64,000 bases of DNA from Progne subis subis (Eukaryota > Chordata > Aves > Passeriformes > Hirundinidae). This document shows, piece after piece, positions 22,171-33,551 of this stretch. Under the pieces are notes generated by a model. The model did not search any database and was not told the DNA's origin. It was given only the letters and a program-made list of their open reading frames with translations. Every line of letters begins with the position of its first letter. The first letter of the stretch is position 1. The stretch lies in contig JAKJHU010000067.1 in the NCBI GenBank assembly GCA_022316685.1, positions 1,922,001 through 1,986,000 on the forward strand. The letters are read 5' to 3'. The position numbers and the translations under genes are program-made.

Positions 22171-25100
22171 AATACATGTTTTTGAATTTAAATGTGATAT
22201 CCCTTTTTTAATTACATAAACAACTTCAAGACAAGCATTTTAACTTGTTTCATTCAAGAGAAATCTAGTTTTTTTCTTGAGGTTTTTACTCCAATATTCT
22301 GATCTCTGTCAAAGAACCAACTCTTCATTACCAGTTTTGGCTCTGAAATCTTTTAAATAAGGCTCAGGACAATTAAAGTTCTCAGGAAAAAAAAAATAAC
22401 AAACAACCAAAACAAATGTTTTCTCTTTGTATTTAAACCCTCAGTGGTAAATACTAAGAACAAACACCCTTAAACAAACCTCATAATGCCAAGACCAACA
22501 GTGGGATCTAATCTTTTCTAGTCAACTCTGCTATGCTCAGACGTGTAGAAATAACACCTCAGCTTCAGATCACAAGCCTTGTTTCTTCAGAAGTATTGCT
22601 TCATAGGTTATAAGTTTGGAATAAGATACAATGTGTAACAGACTCTGGACTTCAAAGAACAAGGAGAAAAGCAGAAATAACCAGAGCAAGGGAAAGGCAC
22701 ACCCTGTAAAATCTCAGGCACATATAGTTGTTAAAATAGATCAATCGGTTATCCACACTGTGTCACTTGATTTGTTTCAAGCCTTGGTTTGACCTTTGCA
22801 CCACTTAAGTAAGTAGCTTTTGAAATCCTTCTGTTTAGAAAACTGTTTTCTGGAGGCAATCCTGAGGGAAAAAATTGCATGAACCCTTAGCAGACTACCA
22901 CCTTGTACAACACCTTTCTCAGCTCAAAACGTCATGCATCCTAAGGGCCTAAGATCTAAGTTCCATCTATGGAAGCACTAAATGTTTAGAGAAAGAAAGT
23001 AAGAAATAGTGTGAAGTAAGCAACTGGTAAATATGATCTTTGACATCAATAATAAAGGGCCGTAGATTTTGTAATTTTAAGGCAGTGGTGGGCTTGTCAG
23101 TGTTTGTGTTGGTCTGACCTGATTTTAGATGTTGCCTAGTTGCCCCAGCCACACTATAGCTGAAAATCTGTGAATACCACATATGGTAGACATGTGTACC
23201 AAATTCCACCTACAGAAAACTCCTGGTGTTGAAAACTTACTGTTATGTGCCAGGACATCCATGCTTCAGAGAGATGTGACCAGCCTTTGGCCCACAGAAC
23301 ATAAACAAGTAAGAAAAACATAAAAAAGAGGCTTTAAATATTTACTTTTAAAGCATAACATTTTTAGGTAATTATTAAAGTGCTTTTCCATATAAATTTT
23401 AACTGAAAAGTGGGCATTACCACAGCTGGCATTCTGATTCAATTGGTGCAGGTTCGTTCTGAGGCGCAGGGTCATTCTGACATATTTTAGACAGTCACCT
23501 TTCTCTGATAATTAACTTTTGATACTTTTCCATATTTATGCTATTTGGGTTTTATTTATCAACTTCAAATTATCTCTGAATACATATAGAAAGTGATATT
23601 AAAATACTTTTTTTTCCAAAAATTTTAAATGTCTTTGAAAAACCTTCATGGCACATGAAAATTTTTTACTCTTTACTCTTTTATTATTTTAGCCACTTTT
23701 TTCACGTTTTTTAAATAGTAGTAATTATACAAATAATTAAATAATAGTAAAATAGCAGTATGTTTTTAAAATACAGTTTTTAAAATAACTACACCATTCC
23801 TTTGCAGCTTTTTCTACTGACCTCCTATTTCACTGTTGCAAGTTTCACATGCACTGTTTTTCTCCCATAAGAATTTTACTCCTGAGTAAACCACGAGAGG
23901 TTTTTTTGGGGTTTTTTGGTTTTTTTTTGTTTGTTTGTTTGTTTTGTTGTTGTTGTTGTTGTGGGTTTTTTTTGTTTGTTTTGTTTTTGTTTTTGTTTTT
24001 GTTTTTGTTTTTGTTTTTTGTTTTGTCTTTCGTGCTATTATATCTCACTGCTGTGCACTGATAGGAGAAAAAGTTATTCTTTTCTTGTGGTAGCCTGATT
24101 AATTTTTCCAAGAAGCACTCTATTGATGACATCTAATTTATTGCTTGCATCTTGCATGAACATTTACCCACATTACTTGGAGTAATTGAAATCTCCTTTA
24201 CGACTTCTCATCCCCATTAGACACAGATGAATAATGCCATTTCAGATGTCCTAAGGCAATGGAAGCTTTCACATGGAGCTGAGAGGTGTGACATAGGTCT
24301 TCAGGGCAATATCTGATCTTCTACACCAGCAACTGGATATCACAGCGAGCACCCCAAGGAAATGTCACTAGACACCTTTATGCTAACAACTGAACTGTGC
24401 CTTGTTCTTTATCTGTAACAAGATTCTTCATCTGAAGCTAGGTAAGTCTGCTAGAAAACATGCTTTGAGTTCCTTCATTAGAACAACAATCCAAGCATGT
24501 CTTGTACACTCCCAAAGTGAATATCCACTCATAAAATGCCACTCAAAATCTACTCTCACTGGGATGGCACTACATATGAGATTCAATCACTAATTTTTTT
24601 TAAAGAACTTAATGCTTGAAGCAAATCCAAAAATACCTTATAATTCACAGTTCTATTAAAATCTATATGAAGTCCGTGGTAGTGTTGACCCACATTTGCA
24701 GCAATTAAGAAAATAATACAATTAACATCAATTTCAATTAATTTCACCCTGGTTTCCTACATATAACACAAGTCCAATTATTTTAGGTTTCTTTGAAGTA
24801 GGAAGAGGGGAAAAATACACAATATGGTTACCACATGCAGAAGCAGTACATTTGCATGGCATATAGCAAAGCTTATGGCAAAACTAAGATATTAAAAACA
24901 CTTTCATTATATTTCTAAATTCACTTTTATCTTTAAAGGTCTGCTTTCATCTCTTGGGATAGTTGGAGGGAAAAAAAGGCAGCTACTGTACATCAAAATT
25001 ATGCTTAGTTGTAAACTACCTTGTAATTGTGTCTGCGAAAATTAAAAACAGCTAAATATTCTTCACATCTTTAAAACAATATTGAAATTATGTTCTATAA

Positions 25101-25350
25101 GTTAAATTGAAGTCAGCGAAGAAATTAAGTCAAAGGTAGCAAGAGGAACAGAAAATAGACTCTAGATAAGATATAGCAGTAGTTTAACTATGGAAGAATG
25201 TAACAACTGTTACATAAAAGCTTCAGCACAAAGGCTACCAAGTGTACTAAAATATGGTTTTGAATACAGCCAAGGGAAGAAAGCAGAATATTTTTTAAAA
25301 AAGAGAGAATTACAAGCATAAAAATATACAGCTGATCATCCTGGACTGTT
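22171..25350. other. Unassigned stretch with a GTTT-rich tract
   Basis: A T/G low-complexity tract of GTTT and GTTTTT units lies at about 23902-24025. Small open frames across it code only for Phe/Cys/Val or Lys/Asn/Gln runs. No exon, RNA gene or named repeat is seen in the rest. Confidence 0.5.
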
Positions 25351-25354
25351 AAAG

Positions 25355-25521
25355 AGGGGAGGGGAGGGGAGGGGAGGGGAGGGGAGGGGAGGGGAGGGGA
25401 GGGGAGGGGAGGGGAGGGGAGGGGAGGGGAGGGGAGGGGAGGGGAGGGGAGGGGAGGGGAGGGGAGGGGAGGGGAGGGGAGGGGAGGGGAGGGGAGGGGA
25501 GGGGAGGGGAGGGGAGGGGAG
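25355..25521 (+). repeat. (GGGGA)n array, about 33 perfect units
   Basis: A pure pentanucleotide array of GGGGA runs for about 165 bp without an interruption that I can see. Each unit supplies a G4 run spaced by one A, so the plus strand can form stacked G-quadruplexes. The 66-codon minus-strand frame across it (Pro/Ser/Leu repeats) is an artefact. Confidence 0.95.
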
Positions 25522-25714
25522 TTATAATAAAAGATACTTGGAGCTGCAAGCTAGGCCCATCTCACATTTTTTACACTGATCCTCTGGTGACTGCCTGGGA
25601 CACACAGGACCCCGGGGGAATGTGTCACATCCCCATAAAGAGCAGTAATGTTGAAGAATGCCACAACAGGCTGTCAGGTCTTGACATGTTCCAGAGGCTG
25701 CACCCTGTCCTATG

Positions 25715-26355
25715 AAACCCACCAGAGAATCACAAATTGATCCAGTTGAAAGAGATACTAAAGATCTTCTAGTTATAATCCCCCCTGTCATGGCCAGGGA
25801 CACCTGCCACTAGACCAGGTTGCTCAGAGCCCTACCCAACCTGGCCTTGATCACCTACAAGGATGGAGCATCCACAGCTTCTCTGGGCAGCCAATTCTTG
25901 TGCTTTACCACTGCCTGAATAAAGAAATTCTTCCTAAAATCTAGGCTAAATTTCTTCTCTTTTAGTTTAAAACCATTACCTCTTATTCTGTCACTCTACC
26001 TATGTACAAGTTGCTCTCCACCTTTTTCATAAGCCCCTTTAAGTACTGAAAGTCCTCAGTGAGGTCTCCCTTGAATCTTCTCTTCTCCAGGCTGAACAAT
26101 GCCAGCTCTCTCAGCCTCTTTTCAAAGATGTTCTGGCTTTCTGTTCATCTTCATGGCCCTCCTCTGGACTTGCTCCAACAGGTTCTTTCTGTGCTGAGAG
26201 CACCAGGTTAAATGCAGTACTTCAGGCAGGGTCTCCTGAAGGCAGAATAAAGGTGGAGAATCACCTCCTTAGACCTGTTGATCTTGCCTTTTTTGATGCA
26301 GACTAGGATGTGGTTGGTCTTCAAAATCTTACATATTCAGTAACATGGTCCTACC
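25715..26355 (-). mobile_element. CR1 LINE, 5'-truncated, about 640 bp
   Basis: Read on plus, this is the complement of a CR1 3' portion. 'gagaatcacaaattgatccagttgaaag' is the tail. It is followed by 'gtcatggccagggacacctgccactagaccaggttgctcagagcc', 'ggcagccaattc', 'aagaaattcttcctaaaatctaggctaaa', 'gaggtctcccttgaatcttctcttctccaggctgaacaatgccagctctctcagcctc', and 'cctcctctggacttgctccaacag', all in CR1 order. It contains the 3' UTR and the last part of the reverse-transcriptase ORF region, broken throughout. The (GGGGA)n array lies about 195 bp beyond the tail. Confidence 0.9.
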
Positions 26356-27300
26356 TGTTTAGAAAACTATCAAGGTGAGCAAGTCAGGTGTTTGCTAAAA
26401 ATAAAATGGAGAGACTAGATCATCAAGAACATGCGTATCTTCCACCACATTACCATTTTGATAACAAGGAGTCAGACTAGTCCTTTCTAATGATATTGCA
26501 TTTCTAAACTGGTTGCTGTTCTTGCATTATGATTTATTAGATAAACAATAAGATTTAGCAGTACAAGAAAAACAGCACTCAAAATCCATCAGACTTTCAA
26601 CAGTACTCTCTTAGAGTGCATTGAGCCATGTCAGTGGAATTTGGCAAAAGTTTAAATGCACGTTATTCCTATCTAATTTTCCAGGTATTGTTTGGAAATG
26701 ACAGACGACATCTTGGGGACAACAACAATAAATAAACTAACATAAACACATGATGTCTGATGATAAACACATTCCAGTGTGACGACATTTTTAACAAAAA
26801 ACAGGGGTTTATTTTCTTGTTTGTTTTACTGAGATAAAATTGTTTACACATACCCTTTCCAAACAGCAAACAATTGTTAAAGAATGAAAATTAGCATTTT
26901 AATTCAAGTTCTAGCATAGTTTGAGTTCAAAAATAAGTGTTTAACATATTGTTCCACATAAAAACCTCCCCCAAAAAAACACATTATGTGTTGCCTTAAT
27001 CAGTGTTAAACTTATTTTCTGATTTTCACATATTCTTCAGAGTCAGTTTATACCCAACCTGATGCCTTCAAATACAGCTATGAAAAATGCAAAGACTGGT
27101 AATACAGTTTTTGAGTTTCCTCTTCCTTAGCTACTGCTCTGTAAGCATTCAAATAAGAGTGAAATACTGTGAATTAAAGTAAATATCTGCCTCTCTTAGT
27201 TTTTTCTTTTTCTGTCTATCATCTGTACTTATTCACCCTATCAAGGTTCTTTTTTGTACACTGAAAGTACAACACTGAAAGCATAGTCCTTTTTATAAAA
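26356..27300. other. Unassigned AT-rich spacer
   Basis: No gene or named repeat is recognised. Confidence 0.45.
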
Positions 27301-27308
27301 TCATCCCT

Positions 27309-27830
27309 TGTGGCAGCGCCTTTGCTCATATGGGGCAGATGGGCTAGCTCAGCACCCCGGAGCCGGCCCCACGGAGTGGGGAACCGTGTTCCTGCAGCAG
27401 CACCTTAGGATACATGGAAACTGCTGGAGCAGAGGCGAACTCCTGCAGCTCTTGGCATTGTTGACTAGGACTGGGATAAAGGATTAGAGGAGACCTTTTC
27501 TCTGGGATAAATCCATGGGGTTTAGTGGTGAAGGGATCCACAGGAAAAAACCTGTGTGCTCCGGGTTATAAACTCAGGGGGGTGGTAGGGGAGGATGCAA
27601 ACATTCAACCAATTGGACACAACTGGGGAGGAGCCTAGGGAGGATTCTTTCTGAATTTGATCTGGCTTGAATTCTAATATTAGAACCACAATCTAGGAAC
27701 TAATCTTCACAATACTTTGCCCATATTATTCAATATACTTCTTTACAATACAGTTTTATATATCTTTGTATTTAAATATATATAAATCTTTGTATATAAA
27801 GTCTTTGTATAATCAGTTTTAGGCAAACAG
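27309..27830 (-). mobile_element. ERV LTR, ends approximate
   Basis: The GC-rich left half (27309-27600) and AT-rich right half fit a minus-strand LTR, with U5 on the left and U3 on the right. The minus-strand TATA motif is at 27566-27573, followed by 'ccggagcacacagg'. The proposed ends are TGTTTGCC...CTGCCACA on minus. I found no matching duplication. It lies only 11 bp from the next LTR, so the later insertion probably landed beside or in the edge of this one. Confidence 0.6.
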
Positions 27831-27841
27831 CTGTCTTTTAT

Positions 27842-28462
27842 TGTAGTGGTGTGGGATTTGTTTTTGGTTTTATTGTATGTGCTGTTAATTTATGGTTCAT
27901 TCTATGTACCCCTGTTTGTTGCCCCTAATGGCCTTTCCCTGCTTTTCTCCCCTCCAACCGTTATATGTCAATCCTCCACTCCCCCTCCTCTGGGGTCTGC
28001 CTGTCATCTCGGGGCTTTTCCCTGGAGCTAGAAAGTTCTTCCAAGGGCGTCGACTGCTAGGTCAGATCCAGAGGGGGTCCCTCCCCATCATTTATGTTTG
28101 GTTTATGAAAATATCACTGATTAGTGTGACCCCTCCCTGGTGATCCCTGATTTGCTCACCCCCTGCCTCTTCTCCTTGTTCCACCCCCAAATAAAAGGTG
28201 CTGGCAAGCAGCCTGGGGGCTCTGCCTGGGCAGTTACCTGGAGGTCAGGAGGTCCTGCGCCAGGGCTCCAGTAAAATATTGTGACCCACTCAGCAGAGTC
28301 CGCCTTTCTATCTCTGCCATCGCTGTCCTGCACCATTCTGTGCTTGTCGCTGAGGTCTCATGGGAGCCAAGACCCCACAGCCTCGGATTAGCTGGAGCAG
28401 TCAGCTGTCCATACCTTTCCACGCTGCAGTGCCTGAGCTAGCCCAGGCATGCATGGAGACCA
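27842..28462 (+). mobile_element. Solo LTR, ERVK-like, perfect 6-bp duplication
   Basis: The element starts TGTAGTGGTGTGGG and ends CATGGAGACCA. It is flanked by TTTTAT at 27836-27841 and 28463-28468, a perfect 6-bp target-site duplication. AAATAAAAGG at 28188-28197 is placed as a TATA box, with AGTAAA at about 28271 as a possible poly(A) signal; it could equally be the poly(A) signal itself. The U5 region to 28462 is GC-rich. The element is 621 bp with no body. The LTR at about 50.2-50.4 kb shares its first eight bases. Confidence 0.88.
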
Positions 28463-28468
28463 TTTTAT

Positions 28469-28789
28469 GTTGTTTGAAGAATACTTTTTTCACTTAAAAT
28501 TGTTTCCAGAACTGAATTCACTTCTGAGTGCTGGAAAAGTGAAATGCAAAACACTTTCCTGTTTCCAAATAATGCAGAATCAGAATTCATTTGACCACAT
28601 ATGGATTTCTACATTTGAGCTGTTCTCCATTTTTATATTATTTTTATAGATTATGAAGAGAGATATAGTTACTACACCAAGATTAATCTTACCAGATAGA
28701 GGCATCTACTCAGAATGAGTCAGGTTCTAGGGTTCTAGACATGCCAGTTTATGACCATAGCCTAAAAAGGACAAACTGAGTGATTAGCT

Positions 28790-28845
<56 letters not shown>

Positions 28846-30254
28846 ATGTAAGCATTGAGGTAAAAGAATTTCCATAGAGTTCATCTTTACCTTGAAGGAA
28901 ATAAGGGAAATTTTAGGGATAGTTTTATGTGCCTGTAAATAAAGACTATTTTTAGCTACCAGAAACAAAATAATAAATTATTATTCAAACTTCAAAATCA
29001 TAATCAAGGATAAAGAAAAACTAAGGACAGATTTAGGGAAGATGTATCTCACCTTATTAAAAATTAAAAAGGACAGTAGTAAAAGCTACAGTTCTAACTT
29101 CTTCCCACCCTCCTTTTATTTTTCCCTAACATCCTCTTCTGTATCTTCTGTATCTTCTGTGTGTATCAGAGTTTCTCTAAGTGCAGGGAAGGAAGCAGTG
29201 AGAGATATTTTAAAATATAAAGAGCTTGCAACACAAACCAATGCTGTCTTAATGGAGAATAAAAAGACTGCAGATATCTCACACCATTTGTACTACAATT
29301 TTTATTTACAACAGTTCATGCTTTGCAATAGATACTTCAGGGACTGTAGCAATATCTTCATGAATATCTTGGGTGGGAAGCCATGTTTCAGGCTTACTGG
29401 CTTCAAAGAATAGTTGTGAGCATAAAAATAGCATTGTAAAACAGAGTTCCATCAATGCTTATCTGAACAGAGAAGCTCCAAGGCTTTTATGTTTGTCTCA
29501 TCATTAACTACTTACCTACTCAAATGCTCCTTGAACCATTAACAGTATAAACAGACCTAGTGAAAAAATGGTTTGACTACAATTCCAGGGGGAAAGGGAA
29601 AAGTTGTCTGTAAGAATGCCCCTGAACATCTTACAGATTAAGGTAAAACACGATGGTTCACTTAGGGATATACTTTCATATCATACTCTGTGATGCTATA
29701 AAAACTGGGGGAAAAAACCCTCTTCTGTCTCAAAAACATATTATTTAGACATGATTTCATTACTAAATAATGTTTTTTGAATGCCTTAAGTGGTCAAAGT
29801 AAGTTTGAAATATGTTTGTCTGAAAAAATATATCTGCATGAAACAAATGTTACAGCAATGTGAAACCTACCAAGAAAATGTTATTTTTGGTGAATTCTGA
29901 GTCCTACTTTTTCCTGCACATCCAAACTCTGTAAAAATATGAAAACTGAATTTTATAATTGTAATAAATGTGAATTTTTCTTTGACTAACAGCCATGTGA
30001 TTCTGTTCACTTTGTCATCAAAATAAAACAATAGAAAATAAACAAAAATGAAAAATCCACTAAATTTATTCAGGCTCATTTTTATATTGATAATATCTTC
30101 AAACTTTAAACATTTTCATTTTTCTTTTTCACTCTGGCTCAGCATCATCAAAAAGAACATTTAGAATCCTCAGAAACTGTTACAAAAAACCCTCTTTTTA
30201 TATACCATTGAAAATGACTTTTTTCTATGTTTTTTTTACGTTGTGAGTGGAAAT
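28469..30254. other. Unassigned AT-rich stretch with (AT)n
   Basis: An (AT)n tract lies at 28793-28838. An open frame of 123 codons at 29042-29413 has no domain and low-complexity stretches, so it is not called. Confidence 0.5.
28793..28838. repeat. (AT)n microsatellite
   Basis: About 46 bp of uninterrupted AT repeat. Confidence 0.92.
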
Positions 30255-30942
30255 ATACATTGAGAAGTGTGACATAGTGTTAAGATCCAATTATTGAGAG
30301 ATGCTTCTGCTCAAATTATGGTGAAAACAAGACCATATGCCAAAGTCAATACTACGCATTTTGTTAAACAATAAAGTGTGAAGTAGAGATATAGAATGAA
30401 ATAGAAAACAGGGGAGGGGAGAGGAAGATGGAGGGGGAAGGGATAGAGAGGGAGAGGTTTTTCGTTCAAAACTTTAGAATATATATAGATTTTAACAGAC
30501 AATTAATGCTTATTGGGTGAAAAGTTCTCTTAGTCTACTGATTAAATGATTCTCTTACTTTTAATGTTAACTAGCCCCATGCTCAATTTTTCTCTTCTGA
30601 GTCAGTGAGGTGCTTGGTTCAGTGGGCTGAGTCCATAGTCGGAATCTCCACCTGCCCTAATTGCCTTTTACCCAGTCAGAACTGATTTCAGCAGAGCTGG
30701 CTTTCCTTGTGGCCCATACATTCTGCATTCTTTGTGTCCATTACTAGTGATCCATTCTTCTCCTCCAGCTTTGTTACCTTGCCCTAGGTCTGAGATAACA
30801 CCCAGACAATAGTACCATCTTTATCTTATCTCGAGTTCCCAGCTCTTGTAGCTTATCTTCCAGTCCAATTTCCAGAGAGCGAGGCAGGCATATTAGGGGG
30901 AGCTTCCTTGGTCATTGCTGGTGTTATATCTGTCTCATAAAT
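30255..30942 (-). mobile_element. ERV LTR or LTR plus flank (same family as about 21808)
   Basis: The left part 'gatccaattattgagagatgcttctgctcaaatta' (from 30276), then 'aacaataaagtgtgaagtagagatatagaa', matches the family at 21808-22170 on the same strand. A purine-rich block (30408-30455) stands where the other copy has its own G/A block. The right part (30600-30940) is GC-richer, with pieces such as 'cccagtcagaactgatttcagcagagctgg', and is probably the same LTR's U3 or internal sequence. The right edge meets another LTR at about 30943. Boundaries and internal order are uncertain. Confidence 0.5.
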
Positions 30943-31612
30943 TGGGATCTTGAGTCATTGAAAACCAATATAGTCACAGACAAAGACCCTCTAATTAATT
31001 AAAGTTAGAAAGTGGTATATTTATTCACTGGCAGGCAGCACGGGAGTCATCTCCGAAAGGCGTGGCCACACTGAACAAGGTTCTTTGCTCTCTATTTATT
31101 CTCCAAGATCTTACATACAATACATATGCATAACCCCATCACCTCCCATCCCCGCTCTGTATTAAAATGAGGCTATTAGTCCTTCACACGTGCTCAATTC
31201 TTCTCTTGAATTGAGTCGGTGGTCTTGAACCGGGTCAGTGGTCTCAAAGGATGAAGTCAGGAGAGTCTTCATCAGGTCTCTGTGACTCTCTGGCACTGTC
31301 CAAGGTCCCCTGCTTCGTGATTGATTGATACGAAGTCCAGGTGCTGGCCATTGTTCTTAGTGGTTTCAATCTGTTCTTATGACGGTTCACTTACTCCACT
31401 TTTTCTATAAACAAGCTCATAATATAACAGTTACCTCTAGCTTGGGCATCTAATAGTCGTTAACCTACCATTTACTAATCTAACTTACATCTTGATCAAT
31501 ATAAATTTCTTCTAACCCTTAGCTAAAATCTTAACTCTTTAAAGTCATGTTTCAATCTTTGTTGGAGCAGTGATATGTTATTTGCAGTTGCTTCTTTACA
31601 CAGATTTCCACA
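30943..31612 (-). mobile_element. ERV LTR, may extend to 31786
   Basis: On minus the segment begins TGTGGAAATCTG (31612) and ends GATCCCA (30943). A TATA-like element lies at about 31093-31100 and AATAAA at 31020-31025. It has CpG-containing blocks at 31040-31070 and 31195-31330. GC-rich sequence continues to 31786, where TGTGTAAAGTCTTAG on minus could be the true 5' end. I could not match a duplication at either choice. Confidence 0.55.
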
Positions 31613-31786
31613 GTGGGAATTTTTGCCTGGATGTGTTAACCAGGATCTGCTAGCCAGATCTCACTTCTACCGGGCCTGTAGTTAGAAACATCCTGTCTCT
31701 CTCCTCTGTGCTTATCTCATGGCAACATCGTTCTGTGGCCTAAGAGTGTTTGAGACAGGCAACTGCGTTCTCTAAGACTTTACACA

Positions 31787-32866
31787 TAATCAAAGCAAGG
31801 GTGTTGATTTTTGAGCTTTTAAAATTTACAAAAGTTATCTAAATAATAGTTTAATCTCACATAAAAATAACTTTTAGATGGAAATAAGACATTAGAAATA
31901 TCCTTTTCACTGGGTGAAAATAAACAAAAAATGAAATGTTGATTACTGATTCTTTGTTTTTAAAATTCTTATTTATTTCCTTCTCTTCCTTGAAGACATA
32001 AGAAGAGATGGAAAGATTTAAAAAAAAAAAGAAAAAAAAAATTAATCAAACAGAATTATAAATTATTTTACTTGGGGGAAAAAAAAAAAACCCACAAAAA
32101 AACCCCAACAAACATAAAACTAAGTGCAAAAAATTTAGTCCAGGTGAAAAAAAAAAAATCTGTGTGATGATCTCACAGGATAAATCCAGATGATCTAAAT
32201 TTGATTCAAGCATGTATGTTGTGAAAAACAAACAAAGATGTAAGCCATCTAATCCTTCTGGCACCTTTAACGTAAATCTGCAAACATATGGAGCTCATAT
32301 CTTAATTGAATATTCCACATAGTTCTAATATTCTAGTAGTTAGCTAGTAGTTAGAGTTCATCTCTAGGAGTTGGTATCTTGAAGTCCTGGCCTGAAAAAA
32401 TGCAGACTTTGGAAGCCAGGAGAATTTTTTCAGACCAGGATGACAAAAGTAATGCAAGTATCAGCTGAGAGTGAAATTTTTTGTAGGTTTTTGTTTGGTT
32501 TTGCTCGGGTGTTTTTTGTTTTTGTTTTTGTTTTTTTAAGGAGATCTCTGTTGAAAAGCAAATGTGAGGTCCCAGATGTGAAAATGAGTGGAACAAGAGC
32601 AAAAAAAGTTATTAGTCGCTAGAGACACCAGCTAAAATAGTCTTTTGAAAGCATGTATTTCTCAGAGTTGGTTGTGAAAGCCCAGATTGCCATCTTGGAC
32701 TAGACAATTAATTATGTCTGGAGAACTTAATGTGGTACTATGATGCATTTGCATTCTTCACAGCAACAATTTCACTTCTAACTACTATAACAAATGCCTA
32801 TGTCAAGGGACCATCTACCACTGCTTTCTGTCTCATTTACTTAACATAATAGTCTGTGTTGGGTAG
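31787..32866. other. Unassigned stretch with A- and T-rich tracts
   Basis: A-rich tracts lie at 32019-32042 and 32079-32106, and a TTTTTG tract at about 32508-32538. No gene is recognised. Confidence 0.5.
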
Positions 32867-33412
32867 TGTACTAGTTTGGGCTGAGAATTCATTTTATTCA
32901 CAGTAGCCTGAAAGGTGCTATATTTTGGATTTTTGAGCACAATAGTCTGGATAACACAGGGATGTTTTAGCTAGCATTGAGGAAGGGTTACACAATTATC
33001 TAGGCATTTTCTGCTTCTTACGTTGCCCCTCCATTGACTAGGCTGGGGAGTACCAGAGGCTAAGCAGGGACGTAATCAGGAAATCTGACCCAAATAGACC
33101 CATACATATGTCATTTGGCCATAAAACTACAGAAAGAGGAGAAAGAGGGGCGACACATTTAGGGTTATGGTCTTCATCTTCTCAGGTAACCATTACACCT
33201 GATGAGTCCTTGTTTTTTCCCAGAGATGGCCAAATATCTCCCTGGCAAAGGGAAGCGGAGAATAAATTATTTTTTTGCTTTGTCTGCATGAACAACTTTG
33301 TTTTAACAATGCAACTCTGTATATGTCAATCCATGGGTCTCCTGTGTTCTGCTGGAAGGCAAGTGAGCAGGTGGCTGTGTGAGGCTGAGCTGTCTGCAAG
33401 GGTTAAGCCACA
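32867..33412 (+). mobile_element. ERVL-type LTR (common avian family), degraded
   Basis: The start TGTACTAGTTTGGGCTGAGAA, the mid blocks 'gtgctatattttggattt' and 'gtctggataacacagggatgtttt', and the 3' end 'gggttaagccaca' match the family also found at 13.6, 17.3, 20.7 and 45.2 kb. AATAAA lies at about 33261-33267. It is heavily diverged and no duplication was found. A heptamer array begins about 25 bp after its 3' end. Confidence 0.68.
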
Positions 33413-33437
33413 AAATGTAACTTCACTCTATCCCAAG

Positions 33438-33551
33438 TAATTTCTAATTTCTAATTTCTAATTTCTAATTTCTAATTTCTAATTTCTAATTTCTAATTTC
33501 TAATTTCTAATTTCTAATTAATTTCTAATTTCTAACTTCTAATTTCTAATA
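33438..33551. repeat. (TAATTTC)n heptamer array, about 16 units
   Basis: A tandem array of the 7-mer TAATTTC, perfect for most of its length, with one four-base slip (TAAT) near 33518 and a single substitution near 33535. It is a minisatellite-like simple repeat next to an LTR end. Confidence 0.93.

Noticed and set aside
23845..24132. Asn/Lys-rich and Phe/Cys-rich frames
   Set aside because: They come from the GTTT low-complexity tract.
25349..25549. Proline/serine/leucine repeat protein on the minus strand
   Set aside because: It is the translation of the (GGGGA)n array, not a gene.
33438..33551. CRISPR-like array of short direct repeats
   Set aside because: The 7-mer units are contiguous with no spacers, so this is a tandem simple repeat in vertebrate-type DNA.
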